A stretch of 64,000 nt of DNA from assembly GCA_963734575.1 (NCBI GenBank), contig CAVTHT010000012.1:62001-126000 (forward strand), given 5' to 3'. Below, piece after piece: positions 9,021-19,012 of the stretch (positions are counted from its first letter, which is position 1; each line of letters begins with the position of its first letter). The notes below the pieces were generated by a model. That model had not been told where the DNA came from, did no database searches, and saw nothing but the letters and a program-made list of their open reading frames with translations. Made by a program: the position numbers and the translations under genes. This stretch comes from CAIWHR01 sp963734575 (GTDB lineage: Bacteria > Pseudomonadota > Gammaproteobacteria > Burkholderiales > Casimicrobiaceae).

Positions 9021-9590
9021 CTACGCGGCCGCGGTGAGCTCCGGCGTGAGCGGCACGTGCTTCTGCAGCGTGCTCACGTGCGGGACGAACACGCCCAGCT
9101 TGCGATCGAGGAAGTAGTTGCGCAGCGTGCGCGTGATGGTGCGAAACGCGAGCTCCTCCCACGGCACCTCCTCCTCGCGGAAAAGGCGCACCTCGAGGCT
9201 TTCCGTTCCGGGGCCGAAGTCGAGGTCGAGGAGGCGCGAACGGAACATCACGTACACCTGGTTGATGTAGGGCAGGCTGATCACGGTGTAGAGATCGCCG
9301 AGGTCGACGCGCGCGTTGGCTTCCTCGAGCGTTTCGCGCGCGGCGCCGGCACCGAGGGATTCGCCGTTCTCGAGGAAGCCCGCGGGCAGCGTCCACCTTC
9401 CGAGCCGCGGCTCGATCGCGCGCCGGCACAGGAGCACCTGCTCGCCGAACTCCGGCAGGCAGCCGACGACCACCTTCGGGTTCTGGTAGTGGATCGCACC
9501 GCAGGCGGCGCATACGTAGCGCGGCAGCGTATCCCCCGGCGGGATGCGCAACGCGACATCGGCGGAGCCGCAGTGACTGCAGAAGTTCAT
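9021..9590 (-). CDS. NUDIX hydrolase with N-terminal zinc ribbon
   Basis: The protein has 189 residues. The N-terminus carries two CxxC pairs (CSHCG at residues 4-8 and CAACG about 25 residues later) that should bind zinc. The Nudix box follows as GFLENGESLGAGAARETLEE, matching GX5EX7REUXEE with every catalytic residue. Such proteins hydrolyse nucleoside diphosphate linkages, for example in NADH or ADP-ribose; the substrate here is open. The ATG at 9590 overlaps the stop of the oligoribonuclease gene (ATGA), so the two genes are translationally coupled. Confidence 0.93.
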   Translation of the reverse strand: MNFCSHCGSADVALRIPPGDTLPRYVCAACGAIHYQNPKVVVGCLPEFGEQVLLCRRAIEPRLGRWTLPAGFLENGESLGAGAARETLEEANARVDLGDLYTVISLPYINQVYVMFRSRLLDLDFGPGTESLEVRLFREEEVPWEELAFRTITRTLRNYFLDRKLGVFVPHVSTLQKHVPLTPELTAAA

Positions 9591-10129
9591 GTGCGGATGA
9601 AGTGCTCGCGGTAGTACTTGAGCTCCATGATCGACTCCTGCACGTCGGCGAGGGCCTCGTGCTTGCCTTCCTTGGGGATGCCCTTCATCAGCTCGGGCTT
9701 CCAGCGCCGGCACAGCTCCTTGAGGGTGGAGACGTCGAGGTTGCGGTAATGGAAGAAGTCCTCCAGCGCCGGCATCCACCGCGCGAGGAAGCGCCGGTCC
9801 TGGCAGATGGAGTTGCCGCACATCGGCGAGGCCTTGGGCGGCACGTGCTGGCGCAGGAAATCGAGCGCCTCGGCCTCGACCCGCGCGGCGTCGTGCGTGG
9901 ACGCGCGCACCCGGTCGATCAGCCCCGACTTGCCGTGCGTGCTGGTGTTCCACGCATCCATGCCGGCGATCACCTCGTCGGGCTGGTGGACGACCCAGAC
10001 CGGCGCCTCGGCAACCGTGACGAGCGCGGCGTCGGTCACGACCAGCGCGACTTCGATGATGCGGTCCGTATCCGGCTTGAGGCCGGTCATTTCCATGTCG
10101 ATCCAGATGAGCCGGGAAGCGTCGAGCAT
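9587..10129 (-). CDS. orn: Oligoribonuclease
   Basis: The protein has 180 residues, the usual length of Orn. This DEDDh-type 3'-5' exonuclease degrades the last two- to five-nucleotide RNA fragments and pGpG. The first acidic motif is WIDMEMTGL near the N-terminus, and the final one is HEALADVQESI near the C-terminus, with MCGNSICQDRRFL between them. I set the start at ATG 10129 (MLDASRLIWIDMEMTGL) because sequence further upstream in this frame has no Orn-like character. It is intact, unlike many neighbours. Confidence 0.96.
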   Translation of the reverse strand: MLDASRLIWIDMEMTGLKPDTDRIIEVALVVTDAALVTVAEAPVWVVHQPDEVIAGMDAWNTSTHGKSGLIDRVRASTHDAARVEAEALDFLRQHVPPKASPMCGNSICQDRRFLARWMPALEDFFHYRNLDVSTLKELCRRWKPELMKGIPKEGKHEALADVQESIMELKYYREHFIRT

Positions 10130-10466
10130 TGCAGTGAGTTGACGGTCGATAAGTGCAGCAGCGGTGGTGGGTCGGGCGGCATCCGGGCACGCAAAGACAC
10201 GCGCCGGCGCCCGCATGAGCGCGTCGGGCCGCCCCCAAGCGCGAATATCGGAGCGCGCAGCGCGAAGGTACTCCAGAGAGCGCAGCAGGATCGGTGTGCG
10301 AGAATGCCGGCTAATTCTACGCCACGCGTGTGGCGCGCCCGAGCGCCGCCAAGGCCCCGAACCGGCGTTGGGCACGGTGGGCGCGGTCCCCGGCCGGGAA
10401 CACCGACCTGTCGCGACGCATCTCAAGGCATAGCGGCCCCACGCGGCTGGACACTCAACGGTCGCC
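10130..10466. other. Divergent intergenic region, no gene seen
   Basis: These 337 bases separate orn (minus) and the M48 peptidase (plus). No tRNA, hairpin terminator or convincing small ORF is visible. Promoters for both neighbours should lie here, but no clear -35/-10 pair stands out. Confidence 0.6.
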
Positions 10467-11750
10467 ATGCAACCTTTGCACTTCACCGTCCTCTTCGTCG
10501 TCGCCGTCGCGGTCACCCTCGGCATCCGCCTGTGGCTCGCACGGCGGCAGATCGCGCACGTGCGGGCGCATCGCGAGCACGTACCGGCCGAGTTCGCGGA
10601 GCGCATCGACCCGACGGCGCACCGCAAGGCGGCGGACTACACGACCGAGCGCACGCGCGTCGGCATGCTGGAAGCGCTCGTCGACACCGTCGTGCTGCTG
10701 GCGCTCACGCTGGGCGGTGGTCTTGCCCTGCTCGTCGATGCGACGGGCGCGTTGCCGGTCGGCGCCCTGTGGCAGGACCTCGCCCTGATCGTCGGGCTCG
10801 CGATCATCACGGGCGTCATCGGCCTGCCGTTCGCGTGGTGGCACACCTTCGTGCTCGAAGCGCGGTTCGGCTTCAACCGCACGACGCCGAAGCTGTGGCT
10901 GAGCGACCTCGCCAAGGGCATCGTGATCGGCGCGATCCTGGGACTGCCGCTCGCGGCACTGGCCATCACGCTCATGCGCTCCGCGGGACCGTACTGGTGG
11001 CTGTGGGTCTGGGGAGTGTGGATCGCCTTCCAGTTCCTGGTGCTGGCGCTCTATCCCCACGGTGATCGCGCCCCTCTTCAACAAGTTCTCGCCCCTGCCG
11101 GAGGGCCCGCGCGCGGGAGCGCGTCGAGGCGCTGCTGACGCGCTGCGGCTTCAGGAGTCGCGGTCTCTTCGTCATGGACGGCTCGCGCCGCTCGAGCCAC
11201 GGCAATGCGTTCTTCACGGGCTTCGGCCGCGCCAAGCGCATCGTGTTCTTCGACACCCTGCTCGAGCGTCTCGCGCCCGAGGAGGTCGAGGCCGTGCTGG
11301 CGCACGAGCTCGGGCACTTCCGCCTGCGGCACGTGCTGAAGCGCATGCTGTGGATGGCGATCGCCTCCCTCGCGTTCCTCGCGTCTGCTGGCATGGCTCA
11401 TGGCCGCGCCGTGGTTCTACGAGGGTCTCGCGGTGCCCTCCGGCGAGGATCGACCGGGGGTCGCGCTCGTGCTCTTCTTCATGGTGCTGCCGGTGTTCAC
11501 GTTCCTGTTCGCGCCCCTCGGCGCGCTGTACTCGCGCAAGCACGAGTTCGAGGCGGATGCCTTCGCGGCGGAGCACGCGTCCGCGAGCTCGCTCGTGCAT
11601 GCGCTCGTCAAGCTCTACCAGGACAACGCCGCGACGCTCACGCCCGACCCGGTGCACTCCACGTTCTACGATTCGCATCCGCCGGCGGCCATCCGGATCG
11701 CGCGCCTGCAGGCGCTCGCGGCTGGCACGCCATCCCTCGCACCGCACTGA
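10467..11750 (+). CDS. M48-family membrane zinc peptidase, CAAX-protease/HtpX-like (about three frameshifts)
   Basis: The product is about 427 residues when read across frames. The N-terminal half has several membrane helices and the stretch FAWWHTFVLEARFGFNRTTP, characteristic of Ste24-type M48 peptidases. After shifts near 11,060 and 11,130 comes the zinc site AHELGHFRLRHVLKRM (HExxH). After a third shift near 11,395 comes RKHEFEADAFAAEHA with the third zinc ligand Glu, and then SHPPAAIRIARL. All catalytic residues survive, so the shifts are likely assembly errors. In bacteria these enzymes are thought to process membrane proteins. It lies upstream of a cytochrome c gene in the same direction. 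Confidence 0.88.
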
Positions 11751-11764
11751 ACAAGGGAGGTCGC

Positions 11765-12109
11765 ATGACTGCCTTGCACGCGCATCGCTCCTTGATCCTC
11801 GGTGCCGCGACGCTGCTGTTCGGCACCGCGGCAGCCTTCGCCGGCGAGCAGCCGGCGCCGTTCGCCCACGGCGACCCGCAGCAGGGCAAGCCCCTCGTCG
11901 AGCGCGACTGCATTGCCTGCCACGCCCGCCAGATGGGCGGGGACGCGGAGAGGATGTACCTCCGCTCCGACCATCGCGTGCGCACGCCGCAGCAGCTGCT
12001 CTCGCAGGTCAGCTATTGCAACACGCAGCTCGGGACGAACTACTTCCCCGAGGACGAAGAGCACGTCGCGGCGTACCTCAACATGCAGTACTACCGGTTC
12101 AAGCCATGA
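11765..12109 (+). CDS. Small periplasmic c-type cytochrome
   Basis: The protein has 114 residues, with a signal peptide ending near AAAFAGEQ. One haem-attachment site, CIACH, lies at about residues 49-53. A C-terminal Met (LNMQYYRF) could be the sixth haem ligand. A GGGAGG ribosome site precedes ATG 11765. Its stop overlaps an ATG at 12106, linking it to the pterin dehydratase gene. The likely role is periplasmic electron transfer; partners cannot be named from sequence. Confidence 0.9.
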   Translation: MTALHAHRSLILGAATLLFGTAAAFAGEQPAPFAHGDPQQGKPLVERDCIACHARQMGGDAERMYLRSDHRVRTPQQLLSQVSYCNTQLGTNYFPEDEEHVAAYLNMQYYRFKP

Positions 12110-12124
12110 GCACCAGCGCTGGAC

Positions 12125-12451
12125 GTGTCTGCCCGCCGTGCGCTGGCGGCGGAACCGGCCGTGCGTGGCGCGCCCCGGCTCGGTGACGCGGATCTGCGCA
12201 CGCTGCTCGCGGCGCTCGACGGCTGGACGCTGGCGAACGACGCCATCGCGAAGACCTTCGATTTTCCCGGCTACGCCGAGACGATCGGTTTCGTGAATGC
12301 GGTCGCGTGGATCGCGCAGCGCCTCGACCATCATCCCGATCTCGTCGTCGGCTACAACCGCTGCCGCGTTACCTGGACGACGCACGACGCGCAGGGCGTC
12401 ACCCGCAACGACTGCGTCGCGGCCGCGCGCGTCGATCTCCTCCTCGCATGA
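12125..12451 (+). CDS. phhB: 4a-hydroxytetrahydrobiopterin dehydratase (pterin-4a-carbinolamine dehydratase)
   Basis: The protein has about 108 residues. The active-site signature is VAWIAQRLDHHPDLVVGY followed by RVTWTTH, with the His-His-Pro characteristic of the family. It recycles or dehydrates carbinolamine pterin, or acts in molybdopterin-related metabolism. The open frame starts at GTG 12125, but an ATG at 12106 overlapping the cytochrome stop would fit operon spacing if one base were missing near 12,115; the true start is therefore uncertain. The stop overlaps the next ATG (12448), which couples it to rsgA. Confidence 0.9.
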   Translation: MSARRALAAEPAVRGAPRLGDADLRTLLAALDGWTLANDAIAKTFDFPGYAETIGFVNAVAWIAQRLDHHPDLVVGYNRCRVTWTTHDAQGVTRNDCVAAARVDLLLA

Positions 12452-13398
12452 GACAGCGCCGCACGCGTCCCACGATGCCGCCGGGGACGCCGCCGCGCCA
12501 GCCGCGATGGCGCAGGGCCTCGTGCTCGCGAGCTACCGGCGCCATTTCGCGGTCAGGCTCGACGACGGCCAGACGATCGAGTGCGTGCTGCGCGGACGCA
12601 GTCTCACTTCTCGCGTGCGGCGATCGCGTCCACGTGCAGCTCATGGCAGGGGGCGGTGCGATCGAGAGCGTCGAGCCGCGCAGCACCCTCTTCTATCGCT
12701 CCGACGCCTTCCGCGAGAAGCTCATCGCGGCGAACGTCACCCAGGTGATCGGGGTGGTCGCGCCGGACTTGAGCCTCGACGAGGAGCTCCTGACGCGCTG
12801 GAGCGTGGCCGCCGAGGTCGAGCAGTGCCGCTTCGTCATCGTCGCGAACAAGTCGGACCAGCCGGGCTCACGATCGCCTGCTCGACCGTCTTGCACCGTT
12901 CGCTGCGCTCGGCTACCCGGTGGTCACGCTGTCGGCCGTCGGGGACGTGGCGCCGCTCGTGCCGTGGGTCGCGGGACAGCGCAGCGTGCTGATCGGGCAG
13001 TCCGGCATGGGCAAGTCGACGATCCTGAACGCGCTCGTGTCCGAGCGCGGTCGCCAAGACCGGAGAGGTCTCGCAGGCGCTGCACGCGGGCCGGCACACG
13101 ACGACGCACGCGACGCTCTATCCGCTGCCGGAAGGCGCGGGTGACGGCTGGATCGTCGACTCGCCGGGCATGAAGGCGTTCGGGCTCGCGCACGTCGCGC
13201 CCGACGACATCGCCCATGCGTTCGTCGAGTTCCGCGCGCGGCTCGGCGCCTGCCGCTTTCGCGATTGCCGGCACGACCGCGAACCGGGTTGCGCCTGCGA
13301 CGATGCGGTGGCGGGCGGCGCCGCGGCGCCACATCGCCTCGCTCTGCTGCGCACGCTGATGCACGAGAGCGCAGCGGTACGCGTGCGCGGGGCGCTGA
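12448..13398 (+). CDS. rsgA: Small ribosomal subunit biogenesis GTPase RsgA (about five frameshifts)
   Basis: RsgA is a circularly permuted GTPase that checks 30S subunit maturation. Across frames I see the OB-fold with GLVLASYRRHFAVRLDDGQ and ECVLRGRS, then the G4 motif VANKSD, the P-loop GQSGMGKSTI, DSPGMKAFGL for G3, and the C-terminal zinc knuckle CRFRDCRHDREPGC. Shifts occur near 12,505, 12,605, 12,865 and 13,050, and one more in the GGGG run at 13,389-13,392. Removing one G there would place the stop at TGA 13396. Every motif is intact, so the gene is probably functional in the organism. Confidence 0.9.
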
Positions 13399-13414
13399 AA
13401 ACGCCCTCAGGGCG
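13398..13414 (-). terminator. Candidate terminator at the rsgA / cobD-like convergence
   Basis: The short inverted repeat CGCCC-TCA-GGGCG (13402-13414) is followed on the minus strand by four T residues. It includes the stop codon of the minus-strand gene. The stem is only 5 bp, so strength is doubtful. Confidence 0.4.
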
Positions 13415-14369
13415 CGAGATTGGCGAGGGTCAGGAGCAGGATCAGCAGCAGCCAGAGCACGAGCGCGCGCCACACGAGACCCACTGCACTCGGCAGAAGG
13501 TCCCCCTCGGCGGCCTCGCCCATGCCGAGCTCCGGCCGGTAATCCGGCTCCGCGCCCAGCACCGGCAAGGGTCCGCCGAGCTGCACGCCGAGCGCGCCGC
13601 CGCCGCTCGCCAGCACGATGCCCGCGTGCTCGCCACCCGGCTGGTCCGCCCACGCCCGTGCCTGCGTGCGCCAGCAGTACACGGCGTCCTCGAAGTCGCC
13701 GACGATGGCGAAGGACAGCGCGGTCAGGCGCACGGGCACCCAGTCCAGCAGCCACAGCAGGCTGCGTGCGGGCCGGCCGAACGCGTCGCGCGCCGCCGCG
13801 ATCGGCGTCACGTCTTCGCCGCGCGCCTCGGCCCGCCACTCGCTCGCCAGCAGCGATGCGGCGCGATACAGCACCGCGCCCGTCGGCCCGGGCAGCAGCG
13901 TGAACCAGAACAGCGTGGCGAACACCTGCTGGTAGGAATCGAGCAGTCCGCGTTCGATCGACAACCGCGCGATCTCCTCCGTGCCGAGCTCGCTCGTCGG
14001 GCCGCCGCGCCAGGCGGCGAGCGCGCGTCGCGCCGCGTGCAGGTCGTTGCTGCGCAATGCCGCCACGACGTCGGAGTACGCATGGCTGAACCGGCGAAAG
14101 CCCATGAGGAAGTACAGCCACAGCACGTTCCACACGAGACCCAGCACGGGATGCACCCGGTACAGCAGCCAGAAGCCGGCACCGGCAACGAACACCGGCG
14201 GTGCGAGTGCCGCGATCGCCCCGAACACGCCGTGCTGCGCCGTCCCGCCGTTCAGCTTCGTTTCGAGGAAGCGCACGTACCGCACGTAGGTGCGCTCGAG
14301 CTCGCCGCGCCAGCGCAGCGTCTGCCACTGCTCGAGCGCGAGAGCCGCGAGGACTGCGACGAAGTTCAT
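13407..14369 (-). CDS. CobD/CbiB family membrane protein
   Basis: The protein has 320 residues and at least four hydrophobic segments, including LAPPVFVAGAGFWLLY and FWFTLLPGPTGAVLYRAASLL. The latter, followed by the segment with WLLDWVPVRLTALSFAIVGD, is diagnostic of the CobD/CbiB superfamily (adenosylcobinamide-phosphate synthase and the AmpE relatives). No other cobalamin gene is adjacent. In betaproteobacteria this copy is usually found beside rsgA, so a housekeeping or AmpE-like role is at least as likely as cobalamin synthesis. The gene is intact and convergent with rsgA. Confidence 0.88.
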   Translation of the reverse strand: MNFVAVLAALALEQWQTLRWRGELERTYVRYVRFLETKLNGGTAQHGVFGAIAALAPPVFVAGAGFWLLYRVHPVLGLVWNVLWLYFLMGFRRFSHAYSDVVAALRSNDLHAARRALAAWRGGPTSELGTEEIARLSIERGLLDSYQQVFATLFWFTLLPGPTGAVLYRAASLLASEWRAEARGEDVTPIAAARDAFGRPARSLLWLLDWVPVRLTALSFAIVGDFEDAVYCWRTQARAWADQPGGEHAGIVLASGGGALGVQLGGPLPVLGAEPDYRPELGMGEAAEGDLLPSAVGLVWRALVLWLLLILLLTLANLAP

Positions 14370-14414
14370 CGCGCGTTCACGACACGGTGGGCGGTGTGCG
14401 CCGGTCGCGGACCA

Positions 14415-16405
14415 TTACGTGCGCAGCTCGTCGCGATCGCGATACTCCTCGAGGGCGTCCGGATTGGCGAGCGCCTCGAGATTCGGCACGGGCCGGCCGT
14501 GGACGACGTTGCGCACGGCAAGCTCGACGATCTTGTTGCTCTTCGTGCGTGGAATGTCGCGGACCTGCAGGATCTTCGCCGGCACATGGCGCGGCGTCGT
14601 GTTCGCGCGGATGTGCTGCTTGATCTTCTCGGTGAGGGCGGCATCGAGCACGACGCCGTCGCGCAGGCGCACGAACAGGACCACACGCACGTCACCGACG
14701 TCATCGGGCGGCCAGTTCTGGCCGATGACGAGGCTCTCGACGACTTCGTCGAGCTGCTCCACCTGACGGTAGATCTCGGCCGTGCCGATCCGCACCCCGC
14801 CGGGGTTGAGCGTCGCGTCCGAGCGGCCGTAGATGATCACGCCGTCGTGCTCGGTGAGCTCGACGAAATCGCCGTGGCACCACACCCCGGGGAACCGCTC
14901 GAAGTACGCGCTGCGATACTTGCTGCCGTCCGGATCGTTCCAGAAGCCCACCGGCATCGACGGGAATGGCGCCGTGCACACGAGCTCGCCCTTGTCGCCG
15001 CGCAGCGGCTTGCCGTCGTCGTCGAATACGTCGACGGCCATGCCCAGACCACGGCACTGCAGCTCGCCGCGCCATACGGGCCGCGTCGGAATGCCCAGGG
15101 CGAAGCACGACACGATGTCGGTGCCGCCGGAGATCGACGACAGGCACAGGTCGTCCTTCACGCACTGGTACACGTAGTCGAAGCTCTCGGGCGCAAGCGG
15201 GCTGCCGGTCGAGAACATCGTCCGGAGCTGGGCGAGCTCGAAGTCCTTGCGCGGCACGAGGGCGATCTTCTTGATCGCATCGATGTACTTCGCCGACGTG
15301 CCGAAGTGGGTCATGTGCTCGGTGTCCGCGTACTCCCACAACACCTTGCCGCGCGCGACGAAGGGCGAGCCGTCGATAGAGCAGCAGCGTCGCACCCACG
15401 GCGAGCCCCGAGACGAGCCAGTTCCACATCATCCAGCCACAGGTGGTGAAGTAGAACAGCCGGTCGCCGGGCTTCACGTCACCGTGCAGCGACAGCTCCT
15501 TGACGTGCTGCAGGAGCGTCCCGCCCGCGCCGTGCACGATGCACTTCGGCTCGCCCGTCGTGCCCGACGAGTAGAGGATGTACACCGGATGATCGAACGG
15601 CAGGCGCGCGTACTCGATCGGACGCGGCGGGAACGGCGCGAGGAACGCATCCCACGCCACGGCGCCCGCGATGTCCGGCGCCGCGGGAGTCTCGCCACCG
15701 GAAGCGCCGAGATACGGCACGATCACCACGCGCTCGACGCTCGGCAGGCGCGTCGCGATCTGCGCGACGCGGTCGAGCACGGGTTGCGGCTTGCCGTTGT
15801 ACCAGTAGCCGTCGACGGTCACGAGCACGCGCGGCTCGATCTGGCTGAAACGGTCGAGCACGCCCTGCGCGCCGAAATCGGGCGAGCACGACGACCAGAT
15901 CGCGCCGAGCGACGTCGCGGCGAGCATCGCGATGACGGCCTCGGGCATGTTCGCGACGTAGCGCCCCGACGCGATCGCCGACGCCGACGCCCATCGCCGC
16001 CAAGGCCTGCGCGCACTGCGAGACGCGCTCCTCCAGCTCGGCGTGCGACAGGCGGCGCGACGACTTCTCCTCGCCGCGGAAGACGAGCGCATCGGCGGCG
16101 GCGTCCGCACCGCGGCGGGCCAGCAGATTTTCCGCGAAATTGAGCTTCGCATCCGGGAACCACTGCGCGCCGGGCATACGCTCCGCATGAACCAACGTGC
16201 GCTCGCCGCGCGTGCCGATGATGCCCGCGTAGTCCCACACCGCGCGCCAGAACGCCTCGGGGTCGTCGTTGGACCAGCGCCACAGATCGGCATACTCGGG
16301 GAAGGTGCGGCCGGGGTCTGCGCCGATGCGGTTCGCGAATGCGGTGACGTTGGCGGCCGCGATGCGTTCGGCGGTCGGTTGCCAGAGCTGGGCGGAAGTG
16401 GACAT
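14415..16405 (-). CDS. Acetoacetyl-CoA synthetase (two frameshifts)
   Basis: Read across frames the product is about 663 residues, the normal size. It converts acetoacetate, ATP and CoA to acetoacetyl-CoA. The N-terminus carries WQPTAERIAAANVTAF, typical of this enzyme rather than acetyl-CoA synthetase. AMP-binding motifs follow: YILYSSGTTGEPKCIVHGAG, ISGGTDIVS and YGRSDATLNPGGVRIGTAE. The C-terminus has RTKSNKIVE with the usual catalytic Lys. Frame changes occur near 15,975 and 15,380. A thioesterase gene lies just upstream in the same orientation. It suggests use of ketone bodies or polyhydroxybutyrate intermediates. Confidence 0.93.
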
Positions 16406-16445
16406 GCGGAATCGGCGTGCGTTGCGCGGATGACGGCGGCAGAGT

Positions 16446-16883
16446 CTACTCCGCGCCGCTCCCGCCGTGCTCACCGAGGGTCTGCAGCGGCGCCGCGATC
16501 GATGCGGGCAGGGCCACAGGCCGGCCGTGGGCCATGTCGATCCAGACGATCTTCGCAGCACCCTCCGCATGACGGACGTCGTTCATCCACAGCTCGTAGA
16601 AGCTGCCTACGCTGCTGCGCCCGAGCTCGCCCAGGAACATGCGCACCTCCACCGTCCCCGGATAGACGAGGGGGACGAGAAACGTACAGCTCGCGTTCAC
16701 GATGACCGGACCGGTGCCGTCGTACGCCGCGCCCTGCGGGTACTGGGCGTACAGCCATTCGATGCGCGCCTGCTCCATGTAGCGGAAATAGGCGGTGTTG
16801 TTGACATGGCCGAGTGCATCCATGTCACCCCAGCGGATCTCCTGCCGCGAGGTGTGGACCAGCCGTCGCGGCTTGTGGGTCAT
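16446..16883 (-). CDS. Acyl-CoA thioesterase, 4HBT hot-dog fold
   Basis: The protein has 145 residues. The catalytic region reads IRWGDMDALGHVNNTAYFRY, with the Asp of the 4-hydroxybenzoyl-CoA thioesterase type at about residue 20. The rest fits a single hot-dog domain. These enzymes cleave acyl-CoA to free acid and CoA; chain length cannot be told. It lies between the acetoacetyl-CoA synthetase and the membrane iron-sulfur gene, all on the minus strand, so it may share their transcript. Confidence 0.92.
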   Translation of the reverse strand: MTHKPRRLVHTSRQEIRWGDMDALGHVNNTAYFRYMEQARIEWLYAQYPQGAAYDGTGPVIVNASCTFLVPLVYPGTVEVRMFLGELGRSSVGSFYELWMNDVRHAEGAAKIVWIDMAHGRPVALPASIAAPLQTLGEHGGSGAE

Positions 16884-16892
16884 CCCGCCATT

Positions 16893-18914
16893 TTACGCCG
16901 CGACCGCAGCGGTCTCGGGCACGGCTTCCGTGATGAGGGCCTCGGCGACCAGCTCGGCGATGTCGCGCACGGGCACGTTCGAGTCGAGCGCGGCGAGGCC
17001 GTCGGCGAGCATCACCGCACAATAGGGACATGCCGTGGCAACGGTCGCGGGCGCCAGTGCCAGCGCCTGCGTGGCACGCAGCACGTTGATGCGCTGGCCC
17101 GGCTCTTCCGCCCACATCCGGCCGCCGCCGGCGCCGCAGCACATGGCTTTTTCGGCGTGCAGCGGGAATTCCAGCGGCGCATCCACCGCCAGCGCCCGCA
17201 GCGCTGCGCGCGGCGCCTCGAATTCGCCGTTGTGGCGTCCGAGGTAGCAGGGATCGTGCAGGACCACGCGCTGCAACGCGGGTCGCACCTTCAGCCGTCC
17301 GTCGCCCAGCCACGTCGCGATCAGCTGCGAATGATGGACCACCTCGAAGACGCCACCGAATTCCGGGTACTCGTTGCGCAGGCTGTTGAAGGCGTGCGGG
17401 TCGGTGGTCACGATGCGCGTGACGCCGAGCGCGCCCAGTCTGGACACGAGATCCTGTGCGAGCTGCTGGAAGAGCATCTCGTTGCCCATCCGGCGCACGC
17501 ATTCGCCGGTCGAGGTCTCCGCGGCTCCGAGGATGCCGAAGCGCACGCCTGCGGCGCGCATCACGGCCACGAACGCGCGCGCGATGCGCTGTCCGCGGGC
17601 ATCGAACGATGCGGCGGAGCCGACGTAGAAAAGATAGTCGAGATCGGCGACCTCGGCGGCCGTGCTCACCACGCGCACGCCGAGCGTACGGGCCCATTCG
17701 CCGCGCGTGTCGGCCGGCAGCGCCCACGGGTTGCTCTGTGCCTCGTAGGCGTCGAACACCGCCTTGAACTCGTGGGGAAACTCGCCTTCCATCATCACCT
17801 GGTGCTGGCGCATGCGGAAGAAGCGCGGGAGATGCTCGAGCTCGATCGGGCACGCGGACTCGCAGTAGCCGCATGTCGTGCATGCCCACAGCGTCTCCGG
17901 CCGGATGACGTCGGGCATCAGCGGCGGCGGCGCGTCGCCTTCCCCGGCGATGGCTTCGCGCTGCGCGACGAGGTGGTGCTTGAGGCTGTCGTTGACCCAT
18001 TTCATCGACAGCGGCTTGCCGGTGAGGAACGTCGGGCAGGCATCCTTGCAGCGGCCGCACTCGGTGCACGTGAAGACGTCGAGCCCCTCCTTCCAGGTGA
18101 GATCGCGCGCGGTGGCGATCCCGATGCGCATGTCGTCGGCCGCGTCATCGCTCATGACCGCCTCGAGGTCGACCTTCGGCACGACGTTCGCCGGACTGCC
18201 GCGCCGGAAGAAGAGCGCCGGCAACGCGGTGACGATGTGGAAGTGCTCACCGATGGGCAGGATCACGAGGAACGCGAACACCACCCCGAGCTGTATCCAG
18301 TACGACGCGTGATACCCGGCGAGGAGCGCCGCCTGCGGCAGCGGTGCGAACGTTGCGGCGAGGGCGCTGCCCGCGAACGCGAAGCTGCGCTCGTGCGCGA
18401 TGCCCGCATCGGACGCGGCGAACAGCGCGAAGCGGAAACCGTCGAACGCGAGGTCGGTCAGCACGATCGCCGTGATGAGCACCAGGATGAGCAGCGCCTC
18501 GCGGTTGGGCTCGAGACGCGGGGGTGGGCGCACGTAGCGGCGGTGGAAGGCGTACGCGAGGGCGGCGAGGAGTGCGATCTCGATCACGTCCTTGAGCGTC
18601 GCGAACACGCCGCCGGCGAGGCCGTGATAGACGAAGGGCTCGTCGTAGCCGATGACGATCAGCTGGAGCTTGCGCACGATCAGCACGAGGAACCCGGCGA
18701 AGATCGTGGCGTGCATGACGCCGGGCTTCCAGTCGCGGCGGATCATGCGCGACTGCAGGAAGCCATTGCGCACGAGAGATCCGACGCGCGCCCATGGCCG
18801 GTCCCAGCGCACCTCCGGCTGGAGGTGACGCAGGATGGCCAGCTTGCGCAGCGCGAGGAAGGCGAATCCCGCGAACGCCGCAGCCATGAGCAGGGTGATC
18901 CCGAGCGGACCCAT
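16893..18914 (-). CDS. Membrane iron-sulfur oxidoreductase, EtfD/HdrD-like
   Basis: The protein has 673 residues. The first 235 residues hold about six membrane helices with several His residues that could bind haem. A ferredoxin-like domain follows with two 4Fe-4S motifs: CTECGRCKDACP from residue 283 and CTTCGYCESACP from residue 345. The C-terminal half is a CCG-type (heterodisulfide-reductase-like) region with HDPCYLGRHNGEF and CCGAGGGRMW. This architecture matches EtfD-type proteins thought to pass electrons from ETF to the quinone pool. The gene stands head-to-head with ETF:quinone oxidoreductase, 98 bases away, which supports that role. Confidence 0.87.
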   Translation of the reverse strand: MGPLGITLLMAAAFAGFAFLALRKLAILRHLQPEVRWDRPWARVGSLVRNGFLQSRMIRRDWKPGVMHATIFAGFLVLIVRKLQLIVIGYDEPFVYHGLAGGVFATLKDVIEIALLAALAYAFHRRYVRPPPRLEPNREALLILVLITAIVLTDLAFDGFRFALFAASDAGIAHERSFAFAGSALAATFAPLPQAALLAGYHASYWIQLGVVFAFLVILPIGEHFHIVTALPALFFRRGSPANVVPKVDLEAVMSDDAADDMRIGIATARDLTWKEGLDVFTCTECGRCKDACPTFLTGKPLSMKWVNDSLKHHLVAQREAIAGEGDAPPPLMPDVIRPETLWACTTCGYCESACPIELEHLPRFFRMRQHQVMMEGEFPHEFKAVFDAYEAQSNPWALPADTRGEWARTLGVRVVSTAAEVADLDYLFYVGSAASFDARGQRIARAFVAVMRAAGVRFGILGAAETSTGECVRRMGNEMLFQQLAQDLVSRLGALGVTRIVTTDPHAFNSLRNEYPEFGGVFEVVHHSQLIATWLGDGRLKVRPALQRVVLHDPCYLGRHNGEFEAPRAALRALAVDAPLEFPLHAEKAMCCGAGGGRMWAEEPGQRINVLRATQALALAPATVATACPYCAVMLADGLAALDSNVPVRDIAELVAEALITEAVPETAAVAA

Positions 18915-19012
18915 CGTGCGATGTCGTGGCCTGTCAGCGACGTCACCGGACGCCGGTTGATTATACTTTTGCGTTTCCGCCCTTCATTGTTCAGGGTCAA
19001 AGGACCGCAATC

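Noticed and set aside
6499..9513. A 1,004-codon open frame on the minus strand
   Set aside because: It lies opposite the intact TRAP permease and DUF1850 genes and is Arg/His/Asp/Glu-rich low-complexity sequence, the usual shadow of a high-GC membrane-protein gene.
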